From: CAUYUA01 sp963575675
Lineage (GTDB): Bacteria; Pseudomonadota; Alphaproteobacteria; Azospirillales; Azospirillaceae
Assembly (NCBI GenBank): GCA_963575675.1
Contig: CAUYUA010000216.1
Span: 1 to 35,014, forward strand
Length of the DNA: 35,014 nt
Reading direction: 5' to 3'
The notes beneath the pieces were generated by a model, which was given only the letters and a program-made list of their open reading frames with translations, had not been told where the DNA came from and made no database searches. The translations under genes and the position numbers were made by a program. The first letter of the stretch is position 1; each line of letters begins with the position of its first letter. Below, in pieces: positions 14,982-23,250 of the stretch.

Positions 14982-17900
14982 TTAAGTGTTTTGTGCCGGA
15001 TATGCGTCAAGCGTCAGTTTATGTTGCAGCGTGAATCGGTCGAACGGCTTAAGCAATAAACGTGAGCCATTCTCTCGTGAGTCCGAGGTCAATCGCAACG
15101 GCTCTCCGCGACATAACCCAGGAATTCCAGAGATCATTTCCGCCAGATGACGCCCATGCATGTCAGGGAGATCTTCATCAATCACTACGGCGTCGAACAT
15201 TGCTCCGTCTTCCGCCGCCCGCGCTAAGATTCGCAGCGCCGTCATCGCCGTCGAAGCCATCACCACGCACCATCCTTGCGCCTCCAGCCAAGCGCCGTCG
15301 CTCTGAGAGTCTTCCAAGGCGCTGATCAACATTAAAGACGTCGTAAAGGGCGTCTCCTTCGACAAATGCGATGGGTTCGTATCATCATTCGTCGTTCGCG
15401 AGGTTTTCTCACTCCGTCGTTCCGACGATGCTGATCGTTCCTTAGTCCGCTCCTCCGTTGAGTCTTCTGAGGCGTTCTTCAAAGCCGAATCGTTTTCCGG
15501 CGTTTGACTGTGCTTGCACAAGACCTCAAGCAATTTCTGTCGCTCAATCGGTTTGGATAAATAATCATTCATTCCGGCGGCAAGACAGCGTTCGCGGTCT
15601 CCCGGCAATGCATTTGCCGTCAGTGCAATCACCGGAATTGCGTTTTGATGTCCCGGCAACGCCCGAATCTCCCGAGTTGCTTCCAATCCATCCATCTCGG
15701 GCATTTGAATGTCCATCAACACAAGGTCATATTTCTCGGAGCGCACTGCGTTCACAGCGTTTCGCCCATTTTCCACAATATCGGCGCTATGGCCGAATCG
15801 GGTCAGAATTCCGATCATGACTTGCTGGTTGATAAGATTGTCTTCCGCCACCAAAATTTTCATTTTATGAGGGGCGTTGTTCTGCGCGTTGTCTTGTTCT
15901 TTGGCTTGAAACTCGGTTTTGAAGAAAATGGGTGGAGAAGCGACAACCTCATCTTGATCTTGAAAAAACGCTTCCTCAGGGGAAGGGAAATATTGACGTG
16001 AGCTTTTTCGTTCTGAGTCCAACAACTCGCCTAAAACTTGGCCGATCATCGACCATTCCGACTCTCCTTGATGTTCTTCATCATTTTCTTTTCTCTTAAT
16101 TAATTGTTCGGTTGTTGTTGTCGTTTTTTGTGTCGGGGTCTCTTCTGTTGCAGCATCGAGCAATGTCGTCGGGGCAAGCGCAATCTCGCGCATCATTCTT
16201 GCGCAATCCAATAGTTCAGATATGCGAATCGGCTTGAGCAGCAACCGTTCATCGTCACTTGCTGCGTCCGCTGAATCAACGGCTCTCTCGGTTGGGTCGG
16301 CCCAGAGGAACGGTGACAAACGCAGCACTTTCAAGTTTTTCAATGTCGGATCGCTGCGAACGGCGGACAGCAGACCAGTCATTCCATCGCATGTTATTTG
16401 TCGAGACGCGGATTGATCCACGATCAGACCATGATACGGGCGTCCGGCCACGCGCGCTTGATGCAGCAACACCAGAGCGTGCAATGAATCTTCGCAACCG
16501 TCGACGTCTCCCCCCCAATCGATCAGTATGCGGGTCAACATCTCCAAACCGATCGGTGAGTCGGCGGCGACTAGATACCGTCCCTTGGCCAACGGCAGTT
16601 GTTCTCGCGCAGCGGCGACAGAAGAGGCCTGGGCGTTTGACGCGGTTTCGTTCATCCACGTCTCCAGCCATGCCGGAAATGTGTGCTCCCATCGCCGTGC
16701 GCCGCTGCGAGCGCTAATGGCGTCTGGCGAGGCGTATGAGAGGGGGAGCGTAAACCAAAAGAGACTGCCTTTTCCTTCTTCGCTTTCGACTCCGATTCGT
16801 CCCCCCATCAAATCGATGATGCGTCGACAAATCGCCAGCCCTAGCCCGGTTCCGCCTTGGCGTCGCGTCATTGAGCGATCCACCTGGGAAAACACCGAAA
16901 ATAGACGGGACAAAGCCGAATTGGGAATGCCGATTCCAGAGTCGCGCACTTCGCACCGAAGCTGCGCCACGCGCAGACTGGGGGAGGCCGGTGGGTCTAG
17001 CGTCTTGACTAAATCGGCGCTTTTGTTCAAACCGAAAGTCTCGTTCGAATCAGGAGAGTCTTCCAGAAATTGAATCCGGACCACGCCTTGCGGAGTGAAT
17101 TTTACGGCGTTGGTGACGAGATTCAACAACACTTGGCGCAATCGTTCTGGATCGCCAATGACATACCCAGCCAACGACGGCGGAATCGCCGTGAAGACGT
17201 CGACTTGTCGTCCAGATAAACTCGGCGCTAAAATATCGACCACACTCTCGACCACCGCAGGCAGACTGAATGGAATCGCCTCCAAGTCCAGACGCCCGGC
17301 CTCCATTTTGGAGAAGTCGAGGATGTCGTTGATGATCGTCAACAGCACATCCGCCGATTCCCGAATGGTTCGGGCGTAATGGTGTTGTTCGGAGTTCAGA
17401 GGCGTATCCAACAATAGATCCGTCATACCGATCACGCCGTTCATCGGCGTGCGGATCTCATGACTCATCGTCGCCAAGAACTCTGATTTCGCCCGACTTC
17501 CGGCTTCGGCTTGCTCTTTGGCCGCCAGCAATTCACGCTCGATTCGCCAATTTTCGGTGACGTCGCTGTAAATTCCCACAACGCCGCCGTTGGAGGTTCG
17601 TTGTTCCTTCACCTGAATGCGTCGGCCATCCGACAATTTCAACACCAGCGGTCGGCCATCCGGAGCGCGATGCGCCATCAGTCTTTGTTGAAGCCATTCG
17701 ACGTTCGTCTTCGACACTTCTAAAAACGCCCCGCTATCGACCGCCGCCTGTAACACATGGGCAAACGGCGCGCCTGTGACCAAAATATCGGCCACCATCG
17801 GAAACATATCTTTATACCGCTGATTGCACATCACCAAGCAATCGCGAGCGTTATATAATACAAATCCTTCGGAAATGCTGCTGATGGCGGTCAACAAGCG

Positions 17901-18782
17901 GCGTTCTGTTGTCTTGAGCTTTTCATCCGCCACAGTTTCTTCGGTGATGTCGGTGGCTGTGCCGCGATAGCCGCGAAAACGTCCCGCATCATCCCATACC
18001 GGCTTGCCGTTGGTTCGCAGCAAGCGCGCTTCGCCGTCGGAGGTTGGAACGCTCCAATAGCGGAAATCTCGGAACGCTCGGCGCGCTTTTAAATCCTCCT
18101 CATGCGCGGCGAGAACGCTTGGCTCCACGGCCTGCATCAGGTTAAACCGAGAGCGTCCGATCGCCGCTTCCGGGTTGAAAATTCGGATTTGATCCGACAA
18201 CCCCATAAAATATGTGTAACGGTGTTGTTCGTCGGTTTCCCAAAACCAATCAGAGGACGATTCGGCAAAATCGCGCAATCTCTGTTCGCCTTGCAGTATA
18301 TCGCGCTGATGACGATTGCGCTCTGAAACGTCTCGCACGATTCCTATGAAGCGCCGTCCTTCCGACCGCGACAAATCGCCCACAGACCATTCAATCGAAA
18401 AAGGTTCGCCCGAGATTCGATATCCGGTGGATTTTCGCTCTCGTCTCACAAGACGAAGCGCTCCTGGCCGTCGATTCTTCGTCAGCGAAGTATCCAACTC
18501 TGCCGTTTCGCTGAAAATATCGTCAAGCAGCATCAAGTCGCTCAAAGCTCCGCCGATTAGCTCCACCGCCGGACGCCCGAACATTTTCTCCACTACGGGA
18601 TTGACGTCGAGAATTACTCCATCGTCATCAAAAACCACGACTCCATCGTCCATAATCTCCAGAATCGCTTTCAAGTGAAGCCCCGCCCACTCTTGCGGCG
18701 AGCGCTCCTCTTCGGCGAGTTTGTTCGATTTCGCTAAGTTCGGCGAAATCGCCTCCGTTTTTGACGGCGTGGCTTTCGACAC
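14982..18782 (-). CDS. Hybrid sensor histidine kinase, multi-PAS with three receiver-like domains
   Basis: 1266 residues, starting at GTG 18782 with AGGGAG 8 nt upstream. Domain order: PAS about 36-155, PAS 165-285, PAS 295-412; HisKA with the phospho-accepting His441 in MSHEIRTPMNG; ATPase domain with the N-box LLNLVTNAVKFTP (552-564), DSGIGIP (614-620) and GGTGLGLAICRR (643-654). A first receiver-like domain at 735-860 keeps Asp742, Asp789 and Lys850. A canonical receiver at 974-1092 has Asp1024 in LVLMDIQMPEMDG. A C-terminal, more divergent receiver (1149-1260) keeps Asp1202 and Lys1246. No membrane helix is evident, so it is probably cytoplasmic, sensing through PAS cofactors. There is no HPt domain and no response regulator next door, so its output partner lies elsewhere. 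Charged, low-complexity linkers separate the receivers. Confidence 0.93.
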   Translation of the reverse strand: MSKATPSKTEAISPNLAKSNKLAEEERSPQEWAGLHLKAILEIMDDGVVVFDDDGVILDVNPVVEKMFGRPAVELIGGALSDLMLLDDIFSETAELDTSLTKNRRPGALRLVRRERKSTGYRISGEPFSIEWSVGDLSRSEGRRFIGIVRDVSERNRHQRDILQGEQRLRDFAESSSDWFWETDEQHRYTYFMGLSDQIRIFNPEAAIGRSRFNLMQAVEPSVLAAHEEDLKARRAFRDFRYWSVPTSDGEARLLRTNGKPVWDDAGRFRGYRGTATDITEETVADEKLKTTERRLLTAISSISEGFVLYNARDCLVMCNQRYKDMFPMVADILVTGAPFAHVLQAAVDSGAFLEVSKTNVEWLQQRLMAHRAPDGRPLVLKLSDGRRIQVKEQRTSNGGVVGIYSDVTENWRIERELLAAKEQAEAGSRAKSEFLATMSHEIRTPMNGVIGMTDLLLDTPLNSEQHHYARTIRESADVLLTIINDILDFSKMEAGRLDLEAIPFSLPAVVESVVDILAPSLSGRQVDVFTAIPPSLAGYVIGDPERLRQVLLNLVTNAVKFTPQGVVRIQFLEDSPDSNETFGLNKSADLVKTLDPPASPSLRVAQLRCEVRDSGIGIPNSALSRLFSVFSQVDRSMTRRQGGTGLGLAICRRIIDLMGGRIGVESEEGKGSLFWFTLPLSYASPDAISARSGARRWEHTFPAWLETWMNETASNAQASSVAAAREQLPLAKGRYLVAADSPIGLEMLTRILIDWGGDVDGCEDSLHALVLLHQARVAGRPYHGLIVDQSASRQITCDGMTGLLSAVRSDPTLKNLKVLRLSPFLWADPTERAVDSADAASDDERLLLKPIRISELLDCARMMREIALAPTTLLDAATEETPTQKTTTTTEQLIKRKENDEEHQGESEWSMIGQVLGELLDSERKSSRQYFPSPEEAFFQDQDEVVASPPIFFKTEFQAKEQDNAQNNAPHKMKILVAEDNLINQQVMIGILTRFGHSADIVENGRNAVNAVRSEKYDLVLMDIQMPEMDGLEATREIRALPGHQNAIPVIALTANALPGDRERCLAAGMNDYLSKPIERQKLLEVLCKHSQTPENDSALKNASEDSTEERTKERSASSERRSEKTSRTTNDDTNPSHLSKETPFTTSLMLISALEDSQSDGAWLEAQGWCVVMASTAMTALRILARAAEDGAMFDAVVIDEDLPDMHGRHLAEMISGIPGLCRGEPLRLTSDSRENGSRLLLKPFDRFTLQHKLTLDAYPAQNT

Positions 18783-18840
18783 CCCACGGTCTCCCTGCGA
18801 TGAATCTGAACGACAAGAAGTTCCAACGTAAAATGATTAT

Positions 18841-18870
18841 TTCGAATTCGACCCATGTTTGGACTATAAT
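18841..18870 (+). promoter_or_regulatory. Predicted promoter for the exported Cys-rich protein
   Basis: A perfect -10 box TATAAT (18865-18870) with TTCGAA (18841-18846, 3 of 6 consensus bases) 18 nt upstream, in the 158-nt gap between the divergent kinase and the gene starting at 18941. Sequence-only prediction. Confidence 0.45.
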
Positions 18871-18940
18871 CAAACCCATCGACGCATTCCAACGTCGTCG
18901 CCTTCTTTCATTCACGCCCCTTGATGATGGAGCGCTCCAC

Positions 18941-19489
18941 ATGTCGCAAACTCGGACAAAAGATGCGGAAACCGGATTCGCCATGATTCGGAGCTTGTTT
19001 CTCGGGGGGCTCCATTCAACCGCCTCCTTGTTTTTTGTCGCGGCTGTTACGGTCATTGTTGCTTCGCCTTTGGCGCGCGCGCAACAAGCGCAATCGGCAG
19101 GGCAACATCAATTCATGCATAACGCCAGCCCGTCTCAGCAGCTTTTTGATTGTAATCCACGCACGGAAGGGCAGGCCGCTTGTCAGGCCGGACATCAATG
19201 CGTCTGCCGCTACGACGCCTTCGGCAGCAGCATGCGCGGACAACCGCCGGGGTATCGTTGGGATTGCAACATTCAAAATGGTGGATGTCTTTCCGACATT
19301 CCCGCCGACACATCGGGGCGATATGGAAACGCCGCGCAGCAACAAATGGCGCCTTTTATAATGCCTCAAATCAATCCGCAGCAAAACCAGAGCGGGGTTA
19401 CTCCAGCGAACCCGGTCTATATGGCGCCTGGTTTGCTTAATCCCAACGCCGATGACGCCACGTCCTCTATGGTTCCCGTCGGGCAGTAG
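18941..19489 (+). CDS. Exported cysteine-rich protein of unknown function
   Basis: 182 residues from ATG 18941 (GGAG 8 nt upstream). The frame extends to 18761, but that would overlap the divergent kinase start. A shorter start at 18983 (MIRSLFLGG) is also possible. A signal peptide with hydrophobic core ASLFFVAAVTVIVASPLA is likely cleaved near ARA-QQ (about residue 47). The mature part has six cysteines (71, 81, 87, 89, 109, 116) in a compact block, CNPRTEGQAACQAGHQCVCR and RWDCNIQNGGC, enough for three disulfides, then a Gln/Pro/Asn-rich tail. I do not recognise a family. It overlaps the start of the MoxR frame by 38 nt, so the two may be co-expressed. Confidence 0.7.
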   Translation: MSQTRTKDAETGFAMIRSLFLGGLHSTASLFFVAAVTVIVASPLARAQQAQSAGQHQFMHNASPSQQLFDCNPRTEGQAACQAGHQCVCRYDAFGSSMRGQPPGYRWDCNIQNGGCLSDIPADTSGRYGNAAQQQMAPFIMPQINPQQNQSGVTPANPVYMAPGLLNPNADDATSSMVPVGQ

Positions 19490-20624
19490 ACTTGTGCGTT
19501 TTTTGCTTCTGTTTTTGCAAAGTTTCGCCTTTTTTCCCTCTCTCTTCCAATCGAGTGTTTCGGCTGTGATCCATTCCTTTCGTCGTGAACCGTTCTTCGC
19601 GCCAGATCGGCCTTCTTCCGCCTCTGCTTCCGCTGATTCCGACCCATCGACCTCTTTGGCGCAGCACGTCGAGACCGCTGGACGTCTTTTGGCCAAAGTT
19701 CGTGAGCAGGTTGGATCCGTCATCCTTGGACAACAAAATGTTATTGATCTGGCTCTGACGACGTTGCTGGCGAGCGGCCATGTTTTGCTGATCGGCGTTC
19801 CCGGACTTGGCAAAACACGACTCGTGGAGACTCTGAGCGTTGTGCTTGGGCTTGCGGAAAAGCGCATTCAATGCACGCCGGACCTTATGCCGGCGGACAT
19901 TCTCGGTTCCGAGGTGTTGGAGGAAAACGAAGCTGGACGGCGTTCTTTTCGTTTCATTCCCGGGCCCGTGTTTTGTCAGCTTCTTATGGCCGATGAGGTC
20001 AATCGGGCTAGTCCGCGCACTCAGTCCGCTTTGCTGCAAGCCATGCAAGAACGTCGCGTCTCCGTCGCCGGACATTACCATCCTCTGCCGGAGCCGTTCC
20101 ATGTTTTGGCTACGCAGAACCCTTTGGAGCAAGAAGGAACATATCCTCTTCCCGAAGCTCAACTTGATCGTTTCTTGATGCAAATCGACGTTGGATATCC
20201 TGATTCCGACGCCGAGCGGCGCATGATGATCGTCACCACCGGCGCGCAAGAGCATAAGCCTGTCGCGGTGTTGAAGCCTTCAGACTTGCGCATTCTGCAA
20301 GACCTCGTTCGTCGTCTTCCTACGCCGGATAGTGTCGTTGGCGGAATTCTTTCTCTCGTGCGCAGTGGACGTCCTGAAATTTCATCTTTTAAGGACGTTC
20401 AAACCCATGTCGCTTGGGGGCCTGGGCCTCGCGCCAGTCAGGCTTTTATGTTGGCTGTGCGGGCGCGGGCTCTTCTTGACGGCCGTCTTGCGCCTTCGCT
20501 TGACGATGTCTTGACACTCGCCAAACCTATTCTTCGTCATCGCATGGCTCTTAATTTTGCCGCGCGCGCCGACGGCGTCACTCTTGACGCCCTTATTGAT
20601 CAGCTTTGCAAGCCACTCCAGTAG
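19452..20624 (+). CDS. MoxR-family AAA+ ATPase
   Basis: 390 residues as an open frame; the true start is uncertain. The family-like core begins only near residue 68 (SLAQHVETAGRLL), and ATG 19452 overlaps the upstream gene by 38 nt. GTG at 19494 or 19566 are alternatives with equally weak ribosome sites. Core motifs: Walker A GVPGLGKT (115-122), CTPDLMPADILG (141-152), Walker B LLMADEVNRASP (177-188), sensor-1 ATQNP (220-224), and the typical ERRVSVAGHYHPLPEPF and GTYPLPEAQLDRFLM blocks. MoxR ATPases act as chaperones that insert cofactors or assemble complexes, usually with VWA and DUF58 partner genes next door. None is present here, so this is a solitary member. Confidence 0.88.
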   Translation: MTPRPLWFPSGSRLVRFLLLFLQSFAFFPSLFQSSVSAVIHSFRREPFFAPDRPSSASASADSDPSTSLAQHVETAGRLLAKVREQVGSVILGQQNVIDLALTTLLASGHVLLIGVPGLGKTRLVETLSVVLGLAEKRIQCTPDLMPADILGSEVLEENEAGRRSFRFIPGPVFCQLLMADEVNRASPRTQSALLQAMQERRVSVAGHYHPLPEPFHVLATQNPLEQEGTYPLPEAQLDRFLMQIDVGYPDSDAERRMMIVTTGAQEHKPVAVLKPSDLRILQDLVRRLPTPDSVVGGILSLVRSGRPEISSFKDVQTHVAWGPGPRASQAFMLAVRARALLDGRLAPSLDDVLTLAKPILRHRMALNFAARADGVTLDALIDQLCKPLQ

Positions 20625-20710
20625 CCGGCGTGTTTTCCAAACGAAAACGAGACGACGTCGGAATAGTGTTTCCTCTGGTCGGGTCTGCGGGCAACTATCT
20701 TCCTTGATAT

Positions 20711-20728
20711 TCCCTGCGACCAGGAACA
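20711..20728 (-). repeat. Fragment of gene-end repeat, family A
   Basis: tccctgcgaccaggaaca matches part of the minus-oriented copy at 14900-14974 (ccctgcgaccaggaaca). It lies about 86 nt after the MoxR stop, but in the orientation opposite to that gene. The rest of the repeat is not recognisable. Confidence 0.4.
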
Positions 20729-20857
20729 TAATTTTCAGGCGAGATCATAGAATTATGACGCATTAGTAGAACGATAGATTTCTACTGATTCTTTGTTTTT
20801 ACGATATGAACTGGGGTGTCATAGTCGGGCACTACCATAGCTGTGGAGACGACAAGG

Positions 20858-23105
20858 ATGGAACAAGTAAGCTTTTCTGGACGATTCAAAGTCAGCACGC
20901 GAATCTATGCCGGGTTTGGCGTAATCCTTTGTCTTCTGGTTTTATTGGCTGTGCTTGGTGTTCAGGGTATGAACGGGGCGATGAGCGCCTTCGACACCTA
21001 TGCGCAAGTTGGTCATAATGCAATTCGCGTTTCAAATATTGAAACCAAAATTTCTCAGATGCGTCTTTCTGTTCGTTTTTACGCACAATCCGGCGATGAA
21101 AAAGAGCTTTATAAAATAAAAAATGCGCAAAAAGACATTTACTCTGAGCTTAGAACAGCCATTTCTCAAACAATAAATCCGGAACGCAAACGAAATCTAG
21201 AGAAGGTCATAGAGTTTCTTGACGGGTACATTATGGAGTTCTCAGCGATTCCTGCTTTGCTTGAAAAGCAGCATCGGCTTGTGTTTTTGGGAATGAATCC
21301 CATCGGTCAGAAAGCGCGGGAAGATCTGGCGAGCATCGTGCAATCCGCCATGGCGGACAATGATATGGAAGCTGCGGCGCTTGCCGGGCAGGTTCAAGAA
21401 AAATTAATGCGCGGTCGTTTGGAGGCAGTTCGTTTCGTCGGCAATCCGGAACAAGCTTCGTTGGACAAAGCCCGCAGCATTTTAAAAGAGTATATTCTTG
21501 CGGCCGAACAACTTCATGATCGTTTGCGTCATCCTACGCGCAAAATGCAGGCTGAAGAAGGCAAGGCCATGGCCGTTAAATATTTGGCCGCATTGAACGA
21601 GGCTTCTGAAACCATTCAAGCTCTTGATATATCCGTCATGAAGAGTCTTCCATCAAAAGCGGGGGAGATCAGTAATCTTATCAATAATGTTTCTCAATCT
21701 CAAAATAAAGCCATGGAAGATAAAAACGCGGAGATTGATGAAGACCTGACGTCTTCCATCCGAGCCAATCTTTGGATTTCCATCGGCGCGGTTCTTATTG
21801 GCGTCCTGTTTGCTTGGAGAGTCGCCGCCAGCATCTCCGGCCCGGTTAAGGCCATGACCGGCGCGATGACCGCTCTTGCGGGAGGGGATTTGAACATAGA
21901 GATTCCGGCGTTGTTGAATCGTGATGAAATCGGTTCGATGGCCAAAGCGGTGCATGTCTTCAAGGAAAACGCTCAAGAAAAATATCGTATGGATAACGCC
22001 GAGCGAAAGCGGGTGGAGGAGGAGCGTCAGATCGCGCAAGCCCAGAGCGAGCGCGAGCAGAAAATCGGACAAGAAATCTCGGCGCTGATTCAAAGCGTTT
22101 CTCAGGGAGATTTATCGCGTCGCCTTGATTTGAAAGACAAGACCGGCTTCTATCGCACCATGAGCGAAGGCATCAACCGTCTGACCGACACGATCGAAGG
22201 CGTTATCGCCGAACTCGGAACCATGCTTAGCGCTTTGGCCAACGGCGATCTTGAAAAACGCATCTCCAAGAACTATCAAGGCGCTTTCCATCAGCTTAAG
22301 GCGGATTTTAACGCCACCTCCGACACTCTGGCTCAAATCGTCGGACAAATCAGCGCCGCAGGAGAAACAATCGCCATTGCCGCCGCAGAGGTCTCTTCCG
22401 GAAGTTCCGATCTTTCCGAGCGCACGGAGCAACAAGCCTCCAGTCTTGAAGAGACGGCGGCCTCTATGGAGCAACTTGGGGCCACTGTTCGCAGCAACGC
22501 CGAAACCGCTCAACGCGCCAATAAAATGGCGGCGGACACTCGCAAAGCCGCCGAGAGCGGCGGGGGGGGTCGCACACTCCACGGTTGAAGCGATGCGTCG
22601 AATTGCCGAGGCGTCCCGCAAGATCACGGACATTATCGGCGTGATCGATGAAATCGCTTTTCAAACCAATCTTCTTGCTCTTAACGCGGCGGTTGAAGCG
22701 GCTCGCGCCGGAGACGCCGGCAAAGGTTTTGCCGTGGTTGCTCAAGAGGTCCGCGTGTTGGCTCAACGATCGGCTCAGGCTTCCAAAGAGATTAAAACTC
22801 TTATTCTTGCGAGCGACTCGGAGGTGCAATCCGGGGTTGCGATGGTGAAGAAAACCGGAGATGCTTTAAACGACATCGTCGCCAGTGTTCAAAGAGTTGC
22901 CGTGTTGATTCAAGAAATTGCCTCGGCCAGTAAGGAGCAATCTTCAGCGGTTGACGAGATCAATAACACTGTTTCTCATTTAGATGAGATGACGCAAAAG
23001 AACGCGGCTTTGGTGGAGCAAACCTCGGCGGCGGCGCAAGCTATGGCCGGACAGTCTCATGAGCTTCAGCGCCAGGTTGCGTTCTTTAGGATTAGCGGAG
23101 CCTAA
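20858..23105 (+). pseudogene. Methyl-accepting chemotaxis protein, frameshifted at a G8 tract
   Basis: Start ATG 20858, preceded by GGAG and AAGG; a GTG at 20843 is in frame. Order: membrane helix (about 12-36), large helical periplasmic ligand domain, second helix (ANLWISIGAVLIGVLFAW), HAMP, two further HAMP-like units (QGDLSRRL... and NGDLEKRI...), then the cytoplasmic signalling coiled coil. At eight consecutive G (22562-22569, residue about 569) the frame shifts and stops at 22588. The next frame continues without a gap (VAHSTVEAMRRIAEASRKIT) through the CheA/CheW-binding tip (EIAFQTNLLALNAAVEAARA) to a stop at 23103-23105. Seven G would give one intact receptor of about 748 residues. As written the product has no tip and could not signal. 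It is either phase-variable, decayed or a homopolymer sequencing error. The remaining sequence looks undamaged. Confidence 0.9.
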
Positions 23106-23139
23106 TAAATCAGCAACAGCAAAACAGTTAAAAATAAAC

Positions 23140-23216
23140 GGGTCCAGGGACTGTGTTCCTGGTCGTGGGGGGATCATAAGGGGGGAGCGAAAGCCCCCCT
23201 TATTCGCGAAGCGATC
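23140..23216 (+). repeat. Gene-end hairpin repeat, family A, clean plus copy
   Basis: Begins gggtccagggactgtgttcc, then ggtcgtggggggatcataag, a central stem of ataagggggg with ccccccttat around gcgaaag, and cgcgaagcgatc. It lies 34 nt after the chemoreceptor stop and ends 34 nt before the start of the next gene. Confidence 0.85.
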
Positions 23217-23250
23217 GTCCTCTGTATCCGCCCATCAGACGGGGAATGTC

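Noticed and set aside
22251..23105. Separate gene for the 3' half of the chemoreceptor
   Set aside because: Only the part after 22570 is receptor sequence in this frame; the first 100 codons are a shadow of the upstream half. It is one gene split by a frameshift.
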